Assembly: GCA_006226265.1 (NCBI GenBank)
Contig: SBHH01000285.1
Coordinates: 1-8,311, forward strand
Direction of reading: 5' to 3'
Length of the DNA: 8,311 bases
Origin: Alphaproteobacteria bacterium
GTDB taxonomy: Bacteria > Pseudomonadota > Alphaproteobacteria > Sneathiellales > Sneathiellaceae
Part shown: positions 1 through 6,231 of the stretch, piece after piece
How the letters are laid out: the number at the start of each line of letters is the position of its first letter
Position numbering within the stretch: position 1 is the first letter of the stretch
Notes under the pieces: generated by a model
What the model was told of the DNA's origin: nothing
What the model saw: only the letters and a program-made list of their open reading frames with translations
Databases searched by the model: none
Position numbers and translations under genes: made by a program

Positions 1-5
1 CTCTC

Positions 6-1514
6 GTGAAGTTCTTTATCCGCTTTGCTCTGATTGCAAGCCTGTTGTTCGCCGCCGCCTGTGCCGAGCGGATTCAGCCTATCTATAATCCGACGAATGT
101 AGCCATGCCTTCCGCGCTCTATTCAGCCAAGCTCACTGAAATTGGCGATGCCATCGTTCGGGGCGGTCAAAATGTAAACTGGCAGATGAAGAAGCTGGAG
201 GAAGGCAAGATCGGCGGCACCTTCAACATCCGGACCCATCAGGCGGTGGTGGAGGTTGATTTTTCGAAAACCGCCTATTCGATCAAATATGTCTCCAGCA
301 TCCACCTCCTCGCCGATGGCAGCGGCATTCACCACAACTACAATATTTGGGTCGGTGAATTGCAGGATTCCATTGATGCGTCGCTCCGCAGTCTTGCGAC
401 AAAGGTTGCCGCGCGGCCTGCAACGACCCTCGTAGGGGAAACGGCCGGGCAATGGGAAAGCCTGAAAGACAGCCGCGACCTCGTTGCCCTTCTTAATTTT
501 GCCCAGAAGAATCAGGACAATTTATACGGCAAACTGGCGCGCGACCGGCTGAATATGCTGATGAACAAACGTCCATACAAGTCGGAAGGCCGATGGCGCG
601 TTACCGCCGTTTATTCTGGGAGTAAGGGCAGCCCCCATACCTGCCCGGTCAAGGCAAGCTGGAAATTTATCCTCAATGTCTCGCCCGGCAGGATCTCCCG
701 AACCATTTGGGATGGCCGTGACCCGCTCTATGTTACGGGGGAAGACAGTGGCGACGATCTCAATTTGACTGTCAATTATCCGAATGGCGGAAGTGACTGG
801 GAATGGGATAAACGGTTCAAGGTCGACGGGCCTGATCTCCGATTTTTTGCAAGGGCCAGAACCAGCGGAATGTATAGCTGCATTGGCAGCCTCAGCTTTC
901 ATATGGTTTCACTGGAACCGCATGAAAACTGGAAGCCGGAAAAGGAGCCGGAACCCGTTGCCAAGCCCACTCCGGAAAAACACGCTGCCCCTGAAAAGCC
1001 GGCAGATACGGAAGCCAAGGCCGTATGGAATATAGTAAAAGACAGCGGCAGTGTCGAGATGCTCCGGAATTTCCTGAAAGACTATTCCGACAGTAAATAT
1101 GCACCGGACGCGATTGAGCGGATGAATGGCCTGCTGGAAAAAGGGGAAGACGACACGGCGCTTGTCTATTCACCATATGGCCGCTGGAGCGTTACAGCAT
1201 CCTATCTGGGCGAATCGGCCAATCCGGCCTGGTGCCCGAACAAACAACACTGGTCCTTTCCGCTTAATATTTCCGGGACTCATTTTTCCAAAGAATCCTG
1301 GGACGGAAAGTATATGTTTTCTTTGAACGGGCAGGTCAAAAAAAATGTCATGATATTGAATGCCGATGTGCCGAAAGGCGGGTCTGTCTGGGACTGGTCG
1401 GAAAAGAACCTTCTCGATGGCCCTGACAAGTCATTCATCCTCACTGCGAAAGAGCCCGGCGGCAGTTTTGGAAGTTGTATTGGTAGCATCACCCTTAATC
1501 TACATAAGCAGTAA
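6..1514 (+). CDS. Putative lipoprotein with tandemly duplicated helix-beta modules, function unknown
   Basis: The 502-residue product starts with a classic lipoprotein signal: basic MKFFIR, a hydrophobic stretch, then LFAAAC with the lipidated Cys at residue 19. It is probably anchored in the envelope. Residues about 28-135 form one domain with an IHHNYNIWV motif (108-116), reminiscent of small proteobacterial lipoproteins of unknown function. Residues 141-303 and about 335-502 are two copies of one module. Each starts with a helical segment (W150-ESLKDS; W341-NIVKDS), followed by a beta-type domain with matching landmarks: GRWRVTA/GRWSVTA, C213/C410, WDG at 235/432, GGS plus a W-x-W pair (265/267; 462/464), DGPD at 274/471 and SCIGS at 291/490. 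The two cysteines of each beta domain are 79-81 residues apart and probably form a disulfide. A Pro/Lys/Glu-rich linker (about 308-336) separates the modules. The start is GTG, only five bases from the window edge, so no ribosome binding site can be judged and an upstream start is possible. The gene converges on the thioesterase gene. Function is unknown. Confidence 0.85.
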   Translation: MKFFIRFALIASLLFAAACAERIQPIYNPTNVAMPSALYSAKLTEIGDAIVRGGQNVNWQMKKLEEGKIGGTFNIRTHQAVVEVDFSKTAYSIKYVSSIHLLADGSGIHHNYNIWVGELQDSIDASLRSLATKVAARPATTLVGETAGQWESLKDSRDLVALLNFAQKNQDNLYGKLARDRLNMLMNKRPYKSEGRWRVTAVYSGSKGSPHTCPVKASWKFILNVSPGRISRTIWDGRDPLYVTGEDSGDDLNLTVNYPNGGSDWEWDKRFKVDGPDLRFFARARTSGMYSCIGSLSFHMVSLEPHENWKPEKEPEPVAKPTPEKHAAPEKPADTEAKAVWNIVKDSGSVEMLRNFLKDYSDSKYAPDAIERMNGLLEKGEDDTALVYSPYGRWSVTASYLGESANPAWCPNKQHWSFPLNISGTHFSKESWDGKYMFSLNGQVKKNVMILNADVPKGGSVWDWSEKNLLDGPDKSFILTAKEPGGSFGSCIGSITLNLHKQ

Positions 1515-1525
1515 GAGTGCATGCT

Positions 1526-1966
1526 TTATGCATGGGCGGGTAGGTTTTCGAATTCGGTCAGGAGGCGGCGGAGAGCGTTATTGAGCGGCTTCGTCTGGTG
1601 TGTCGGCTGGTGGGTATTGACCCAGACGATTTCACCGGTCGCATAGCGCCTTGCCGATCCCTTCTCGAAAATCTCCAGCGTGAAAGTGAGAGAGGTGCGG
1701 CCAAGTTTGGAAGCACGGCAGCCCACCTCGATCTCGGCATCGAACAGGATCGGCGCTTCATAGATCACTTCCGACTTCACAAGATGGAAATCATCGCCTG
1801 TTTGCGCAAGATTGGCCTGATTATCAAAGCCGATATGGCGGAAATATTCGGTGATCGCGGTATCGAAATAGGTCAGGTAATGGGCGTTGAAGACCACCCC
1901 TTGCGCGTCAATCTCGCTGTAGCGGACACGAAAACCGAAGAAGAAATTGAAATCCTGTCGCGCCAT
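1526..1966 (-). CDS. Acyl-CoA thioesterase, 4-hydroxybenzoyl-CoA thioesterase / YbgC-like hot-dog family
   Basis: The product has 146 residues, the usual length for a single hot-dog domain enzyme that hydrolyses acyl-CoA thioesters in the cytoplasm. The N-terminal signature RYSEIDAQGVVFNAHYLTYF (15-34) matches the family pattern, with D20 in the position of the catalytic aspartate of 4-hydroxybenzoyl-CoA thioesterase and YbgC. The following helix (ITEYFRHIG) and the strands SEVIYEAP, GCRASKLGRTSLTF and ATGEIVWV complete the fold. It is the last gene of the rml unit: its ATG lies 4 bases past the rmlD stop codon, and its ribosome binding site (GGGGAAG on the minus strand, just right of 1973) lies inside the end of rmlD, so translation is probably coupled. 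It is not in a tol-pal context, so I do not call it ybgC. The substrate cannot be read from the sequence. Confidence 0.9.
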   Translation of the reverse strand: MARQDFNFFFGFRVRYSEIDAQGVVFNAHYLTYFDTAITEYFRHIGFDNQANLAQTGDDFHLVKSEVIYEAPILFDAEIEVGCRASKLGRTSLTFTLEIFEKGSARRYATGEIVWVNTHQPTHQTKPLNNALRRLLTEFENLPAHA

Positions 1967-1970
1967 CGGC

Positions 1971-2828
1971 TTACTTCCCCCGCACTTTCAGAATGTCTTT
2001 CAATGCCGCCTGCCAGTCCGGCTGCTCGATCCCGAAGACATCCCTGATCCGGCTGCAATCGAGAACGGAGTTCTTCGGCCGCTCCGCCGGGGTCGGATAG
2101 TCTTCCGTCGGGATGGGATTGACGCGGGGCTTGTCCCGCCCTTCCAGAATGGCCTTCGTAAAGCCGTACCAGGTGACGGAGGGCTTTCCGCAATAATGGT
2201 AGAGGCCCCAGTCATCGAATCCCTCCTCCGTTACCTGCTCAGCAATGGTAAGGAGCGTTTCGGCAATCGCGCCCGCAGGCGTCGGGCCGCCCGTCTGGTC
2301 ATCGATGATGTTAAGCTCGTCGCGCTCATCGGCGAGGCGGAGGATGGTGGAAACGAAATTCTGCGCACCGCCAAAAACCCAGGCGGTCCGGAGGATGATA
2401 TGCCGCCCCCCAATCGCCGTGATCATTTCCTCGCCCACCGCCTTGCTACGGCCATAGGCACTTAACGGCGCAACCGGATCGGTTTCGACATAGGCGCCCT
2501 CCTTCGTTCCGTCAAAGACGAAATCAGTGGAGATATGCAGGAAGGGAATATCTATTTCATGGCATATATGGGCGAGATTTTCCGCCCCCGCGCCGTTGAT
2601 GGCGAGGGCCGAGGCCTCATCCTCCTCCGCCTTGTCGACGGCGGTATAAGCGGCGGCATTGATGACGAGATCGGGCGTATCGCAATGAATCGCGGCATGG
2701 TTTGCCTCCCGGTCGGTGATATCGAGGGACTGGCGATCCATCGCGATCATCTCATGCCCGCGATCCTTGCCCTGGCGCACGAGAGCCGCGCCAACCTGCC
2801 CTTTTGCCCCGGTGACGAGTATTTTCAT
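1971..2828 (-). CDS. rfbD: dTDP-4-dehydrorhamnose reductase (RmlD/RfbD)
   Basis: The enzyme reduces dTDP-4-dehydro-L-rhamnose to dTDP-L-rhamnose using NAD(P)H, the last step of the pathway, in the cytoplasm. The 285-residue product is a short-chain dehydrogenase/reductase of normal RmlD length. Visible are the Rossmann dinucleotide loop GAKGQVG (7-13), NAAAYTAVD (57-65), the STDFVFDG motif (100-107) that supplies the catalytic Thr/Asp, the active-site pair Y125-x3-K129 (YGRSK), RTAWVFG (147-153), DDQTGGPT (176-183) and the C-terminal RPKNSVLD typical of the family. Its ATG overlaps the rmlB stop codon (ATGA, 2825-2828), and the thioesterase gene starts 4 bases beyond its own stop. It acts directly after RmlB and RmlC, which are encoded just upstream in the same unit. 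Confidence 0.96.
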   Translation of the reverse strand: MKILVTGAKGQVGAALVRQGKDRGHEMIAMDRQSLDITDREANHAAIHCDTPDLVINAAAYTAVDKAEEDEASALAINGAGAENLAHICHEIDIPFLHISTDFVFDGTKEGAYVETDPVAPLSAYGRSKAVGEEMITAIGGRHIILRTAWVFGGAQNFVSTILRLADERDELNIIDDQTGGPTPAGAIAETLLTIAEQVTEEGFDDWGLYHYCGKPSVTWYGFTKAILEGRDKPRVNPIPTEDYPTPAERPKNSVLDCSRIRDVFGIEQPDWQAALKDILKVRGK

Positions 2829-3877
2829 TTTTTGGCTTCCAGCCCCAGCCGTTCCTGCTTGTAATCCTTGGCGACCGCCTTGACCCAGTCGAGATTGTCG
2901 AGATACCAGCCGACCGTCTTCTCCAGCCCGGTTTCAAGATCAAGCGACTGCGTCCAGCCAAGCTCATTTTCAATTTTCGTGCAATCGACGGCATAGCGGG
3001 CGTCATGGCCCGGCCGGTCGGTGACGAAGCGGATCAGGTCCTCATGCGGCGCGCGGTCCGGAAATTTCTTGTCCATGATCCGGCAGATGGCGCGCACCAT
3101 CGCGATATTCGTCTGCTCCGCCCGGCCGCCGATCATATAGGTTTCGCCGATCCGCCCCTTTTTCACGACGAGTTGCAGGGCCTTCGCGTGATCCTCGACA
3201 TAGAGCCAGTCGCGGATATTCTCCCCCTTGCCATAGACGGGAAGCTCCTTGCCCTGTAACGCGTTGAGAATGACAACCGGCAGCAGCTTTTCGGGGAACT
3301 GGAACGGCCCGTAATTGTTGGAGCAGTTGGTGACCAGCACCGGCAGGCCATAGGTGCGGTGCCAAGCGCGCGCAAGATGATCCGATCCCGCCTTGCTTGC
3401 CGAATAGGGGGAATTGGGATCATAGGGGCTGGTTTCGGAAAACTGCCCTTCGGGGCCGAGTTCACCATAAACCTCATCTGTCGAAACATGGAGGAAGCGG
3501 AAATCATCCTTCACCCCCCCTTCCAGCGCGCGCCAGTGCTGCAGCGCTGCATCCAGCATGACGAAAGTGCCGACGAGGTTCGTCTCGATAAAGGCTGCCG
3601 GTCCGTCAATGGAGCGGTCCACATGGCTTTCCGCCGCCAGATGATAGATGGCTGACGGATTGTATTTCCTGAAGAGATCGCCAATGGCCTCGCGATCGCA
3701 GATATCGGCCTGCACGAAATGGTAATGCGGGCTGTTGCTGACAGGAGAGAGATTTTCAAGACTGCCCGCATAGGTCAGCTTGTCGATCACCACCACATCC
3801 TCATTTGCCTGCTCGATCAGATCACGCGCGAGCGCCGATCCGATGAAGCCTGCGCCGCCTGTTACAAATACCGTCAC
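2825..3877 (-). CDS. rfbB: dTDP-glucose 4,6-dehydratase (RmlB/RfbB)
   Basis: The enzyme converts dTDP-D-glucose to dTDP-4-keto-6-deoxy-D-glucose with tightly bound NAD+, the second step of dTDP-L-rhamnose synthesis. The 350-residue product has normal family length. It shows the NAD+ loop GGAGFIG (7-13), DKLTYAGS (32-39), LAAESHVDRSI (80-90), the STDEVYG motif (132-138) holding the catalytic Thr-Asp-Glu triad T133/D134/E135, the Y158-x3-K162 pair (YSASK), NNYGPFQFPEKL (187-198) and RDWLYVEDH (222-230). The start is GTG: the family begins right at this residue, and the codon overlaps the rmlC stop as GTGA (3874-3877), with a strong ribosome binding site (GAGGGGG on the minus strand) a few bases upstream. 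The stop overlaps the rmlD start. The GTG start and overlaps suggest translational coupling along the unit. Confidence 0.97.
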   Translation of the reverse strand: MTVFVTGGAGFIGSALARDLIEQANEDVVVIDKLTYAGSLENLSPVSNSPHYHFVQADICDREAIGDLFRKYNPSAIYHLAAESHVDRSIDGPAAFIETNLVGTFVMLDAALQHWRALEGGVKDDFRFLHVSTDEVYGELGPEGQFSETSPYDPNSPYSASKAGSDHLARAWHRTYGLPVLVTNCSNNYGPFQFPEKLLPVVILNALQGKELPVYGKGENIRDWLYVEDHAKALQLVVKKGRIGETYMIGGRAEQTNIAMVRAICRIMDKKFPDRAPHEDLIRFVTDRPGHDARYAVDCTKIENELGWTQSLDLETGLEKTVGWYLDNLDWVKAVAKDYKQERLGLEAKK

Positions 3878-4443
3878 GATGCCCCCTCAAACTCAAATAA
3901 TCTGGACTGATCCTTCAATAACGGCAAAATCTTATCTTTTTCTGAAAGAACGGCAGCCTCCGCCGAAACCGGCCAGTCGATATTGAGCGCAGGGTCGTTC
4001 CAGAAGATGCCGCAATCATGCTCCGGACTGTAGAAATCATTCACCTTGTAGATAATCTCGGTGTCGGGTTCGAGCGTGCAGTAGCCATGGGCGAATCCCG
4101 CCGGAACCCAGAGTTGACGCCAGTTTTCCGCCGAAAGCTCGACCGCGATATGCTGCCCGAACGTCGGGGAGCCGACACGTATATCGACGGCAATGTCAAG
4201 CGCCGCCCCGCGTGCCACACGGACAAGCTTGCTCTGCGCTTTCGGGGCCAGTTGATAATGCAGGCCACGGAGCGTACCCGTTTCGGCGCTGAACGCGTGA
4301 TTGTCCTGAACGAAGGCGATGTCGAGTCCCGCCTCCTTCATCGTGCGGGCGTTCCAGACTTCCGAAAAGAACCCCCGTTCATCGCCGAACTTGCGTGGCG
4401 TCAGTATTTTGACGCCCGGAATGGCCGTTTCTTCAACTTGCAT
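3874..4443 (-). CDS. rfbC: dTDP-4-dehydrorhamnose 3,5-epimerase (RmlC/RfbC)
   Basis: The enzyme epimerises dTDP-4-keto-6-deoxy-D-glucose at C3 and C5 to the L-rhamno form, third step of the dTDP-L-rhamnose pathway; it is a dimeric cupin. With the start at 4443 the product has 189 residues, the normal length. Visible are GDERGFFSE (20-28), LRGLHYQ (58-64) with the catalytic base H62, K72, PAGFAHGY (114-121), the active-site tyrosine Y132 in IYKVNDFY, and WNDPALNIDWP (148-158). The frame stays open 28 codons upstream to 4527, but family alignment begins at MQVEETAIPGV. The longer form would also overlap the end of the upstream lipoprotein gene, so I chose 4443. The ribosome binding site for this start is weak. 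The gap to the upstream stop is 34 bases with no hairpin I can see, so cotranscription is likely. Confidence 0.95.
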   Translation of the reverse strand: MQVEETAIPGVKILTPRKFGDERGFFSEVWNARTMKEAGLDIAFVQDNHAFSAETGTLRGLHYQLAPKAQSKLVRVARGAALDIAVDIRVGSPTFGQHIAVELSAENWRQLWVPAGFAHGYCTLEPDTEIIYKVNDFYSPEHDCGIFWNDPALNIDWPVSAEAAVLSEKDKILPLLKDQSRLFEFEGAS

Positions 4444-4477
4444 AATTGAATTTTGTCCCGATTCTAAAACTTGGCGC

Positions 4478-5389
4478 TTATGAGCCCTGCGTCCCCGGCT
4501 TCCGGTTATAGAGCAGGCAGTCGTCATAGCTTACCGTATATTCTGTGCTGGCGATAGGCCCCGTATCCCTTTTAATTTCAACGTCATAGCGATAGACAGC
4601 ACCGATCAGCATGGAAAGAAGATGGGTCTGTGAGGTACAAAGCGTATCAAGGTTATGCCCCTTGGCCACCCGCCCCCAGTCCGCATCGAGGCGGATGTTC
4701 TTCTTTTCAACCGGCAGCGTCAGGGTAATATCCAGCATCAGCCCGTCGGCCTTCATGCCGGTCACGCTGTGCCGGACACTGGGTTTTGCGGGCGGCTCAA
4801 ACTTGATGGCGGCAAGTTGCAGTGTCCCGGTCAGCTTTTCGACCAGGCGGATATCAACGGCGTCCCCGTTCGGCCAGCGCCGCGCCATCTTGAAACGATC
4901 ATCGACCGCCTTTTTGTTATAGAAGGGGCTCTCTCCGGCGATGCAATAGCCTTTCGTCAGGAATTTTCCCGAAATGCTTGTCTTCCTGGCTCCGGCAACG
5001 GCGATCATGAAATTATACCGGAATTTCTTGTCAAGGAGTAAGCGGGCCTCCCGGTTGGCGCAGGCCGCGCCCCGTAGCGTGGCGATATAGCTCTTCGTCC
5101 TGTTTTCGTCCAAGGCGTGGGCAAGCTGCTTCAGGCTCATACCCTTCAGATTATATTCATAGAGATCGACAATGACCCCGTCCCTAATATTCCGGCTTTT
5201 AAGGGTAAGGCCGTCGGGCAATCCCTCGATACGAACCCTCTCCGCCTCGGCAATATACCGTTCCGCCACCTGACGGAGTACCGGATCGTTCGGCAGGCTG
5301 TCCGTGATGCCGCCACCGGTAGTGCAGGCAGCCGGAAAAAGCGGCAGAAGCGCCGCGAGGAAAAGGCGTTTCATAATAATCATTCGCAT
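4478..5389 (-). CDS. Putative lipoprotein of unknown function with internal duplication, head of the rml operon
   Basis: The 303-residue product begins with a lipoprotein signal: MKRLFLAALL, then LFPAAC with the lipidated Cys at residue 22, followed by TTGGG, a flexible tether. Three in-frame ATGs (5389, 5383, 5374) precede the hydrophobic core; the one at 5374 (MKRLF) gives the most usual signal length, and none has a good ribosome binding site, so the exact start is uncertain. I do not recognise the family. The mature part shows two weakly similar halves: DGVIVDL (70-76) and DGLMLDI (215-221), each followed by a Cys (110; 251), a Leu-rich helix, then FRYNF (123-127) or YRYDV (266-270), and a closing Cys (149; 291). 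The paired cysteines are 39-40 residues apart in both halves, which suggests two disulfide-bonded domains. It lies in front of rmlC and behind a good promoter candidate, so it appears to be the first gene of the rml unit. Confidence 0.82.
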   Translation of the reverse strand: MRMIIMKRLFLAALLPLFPAACTTGGGITDSLPNDPVLRQVAERYIAEAERVRIEGLPDGLTLKSRNIRDGVIVDLYEYNLKGMSLKQLAHALDENRTKSYIATLRGAACANREARLLLDKKFRYNFMIAVAGARKTSISGKFLTKGYCIAGESPFYNKKAVDDRFKMARRWPNGDAVDIRLVEKLTGTLQLAAIKFEPPAKPSVRHSVTGMKADGLMLDITLTLPVEKKNIRLDADWGRVAKGHNLDTLCTSQTHLLSMLIGAVYRYDVEIKRDTGPIASTEYTVSYDDCLLYNRKPGTQGS

Positions 5390-5408
5390 CTTTTTATATG
5401 CACTTCTT

Positions 5409-5437
5409 ATTATAGGATTATGTCCTCAATTGGTTAA
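5409..5437 (-). promoter_or_regulatory. Candidate sigma-70-type promoter of the lipoprotein-rml-thioesterase unit
   Basis: On the minus strand the -10 box is a perfect TATAAT (5409-5414). Exactly 17 bases upstream lies TTAACC (5432-5437), which matches the TTGACA consensus at 4 of 6 positions. The expected transcription start is near 5402, leaving a short leader of roughly 13-30 bases before the candidate start codons of the lipoprotein gene. The surrounding AT-rich patch contrasts with the coding DNA on both sides. Inferred from sequence only. Confidence 0.5.
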
Positions 5438-5539
5438 AAAAATTGACCCGGCCCATCACATCTTCGGGAAAAGTGGTTCATTTTCGTCGCGATCTGGTGT
5501 GTAATCCAAAAAACGACCAACCCACAAGGAACCCCTCTC

Positions 5540-6160
5540 ATGTTGAAGATTTTCTATACCCCCGGCACCGCCGCCTTTGCCTCCCATATCGCGCTGGAGG
5601 AAGCAGGCGCGGATTATGAAGCGGTCCTTGTGGACTTCAAAACCGCCGAGCAGACGAAGCCCGAATATCTCAAGATCAACCCGAAGGGGCGCGTTCCCGC
5701 CCTCGTGACCGACAAGGGAATTCTGACGGAAACCCCGGCGATCCTTTTTTACATCGCGCAAATGTATCCGGAAAAGAACCTCGCGCCGCTCGATGATCCT
5801 TACGCATTGGCCCAGATACAGTCCTTCAACGCCTATATCTGCGCCACCTTGCATGTCGCCCATGCCCATAAACAGCGGGGCAGCCGCTGGGCGAACGAGG
5901 AAAGCTCCTTCGCCGACATGCGGAGCAAGGTGACCGAGACGGTCAGCGCCAGCTTTCGCCTGATCGAGAATGAATTGTTCAAGGGCCCCTGGGTCGGCGG
6001 CGAAAACTACAGCATCGCCGATCCCTATCTCTTCACCGTGTCCCGCTGGATGGAAGGCGACGATATCGACCCCGCCGATTTCCCGAAAATCCACGACCAT
6101 CGCAACCGGATGCAGGACCGCCCGGCGGTTGCGCGCGTCCTGCCGCTTCACGCCCGCTAA
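5540..6160 (+). CDS. Glutathione S-transferase family protein
   Basis: The 206-residue product has the two-domain layout of bacterial cytosolic GSTs. Residues 1-77 form the thioredoxin-like glutathione-binding domain with FYTPGTAAFAS (5-15), NPKGRVPAL (47-55) containing the cis-proline P53, and TETPAI (63-68), whose E64-T65 matches the usual Glu-Ser/Thr that holds the glutathione gamma-glutamyl group. Residues about 88-200 form the helical domain with YSIADPYLFTV (157-167), the conserved N-capping/Asp motif. Overall it resembles the beta-class enzyme of E. coli, which has a catalytic Cys in PGACS; here the aligned residue is Ala (PGTAA), so catalysis would have to differ. An AAGGA ribosome binding site (5526-5530) sits 9 bases before the ATG. 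The gene is divergent from the rml unit and convergent with ettA. The substrate is unknown. Confidence 0.93.
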   Translation: MLKIFYTPGTAAFASHIALEEAGADYEAVLVDFKTAEQTKPEYLKINPKGRVPALVTDKGILTETPAILFYIAQMYPEKNLAPLDDPYALAQIQSFNAYICATLHVAHAHKQRGSRWANEESSFADMRSKVTETVSASFRLIENELFKGPWVGGENYSIADPYLFTVSRWMEGDDIDPADFPKIHDHRNRMQDRPAVARVLPLHAR

Positions 6161-6180
6161 GGCACCCACACAACAAACGC

Positions 6181-6215
6181 AAAAAGCCGGAGCAGTTCCC
6201 TGCCCCGGCTTTTTT
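6181..6215. terminator. Bidirectional intrinsic terminator between the GST gene and ettA
   Basis: AAAAAGCCGG (6181-6190) pairs with CCGGCTTTTTT (6205-6215). Inside, GCAG and CTGC extend the stem around a TTCC loop after one A/C mismatch. The GC-rich stem with T-runs at the 3' side on both strands fits termination of the rightward GST transcript and the leftward ettA transcript, whose stop codon is at 6232-6234. Confidence 0.88.
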
Positions 6216-6231
6216 GTATCTCGCTCTCGGA

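Noticed and set aside
1517..1533. Small palindrome TGCAT-gcttt-ATGCA between two convergent stop codons
   Set aside because: The stem is only five base pairs and AT-rich with no T-run, too weak to call a terminator.
4444..4527. 28-codon upstream extension of rmlC
   Set aside because: Family homology starts at the ATG at 4443, and the extension overlaps the end of the upstream lipoprotein gene.
5443..5448. TTGACC as a -35 box for the GST gene
   Set aside because: No acceptable -10 sequence lies 15-19 bases downstream.
5456..6169. A 237-codon minus-strand frame opposite the GST gene
   Set aside because: The GST gene on the plus strand has clear domain motifs and a good ribosome binding site; the antisense frame has neither.
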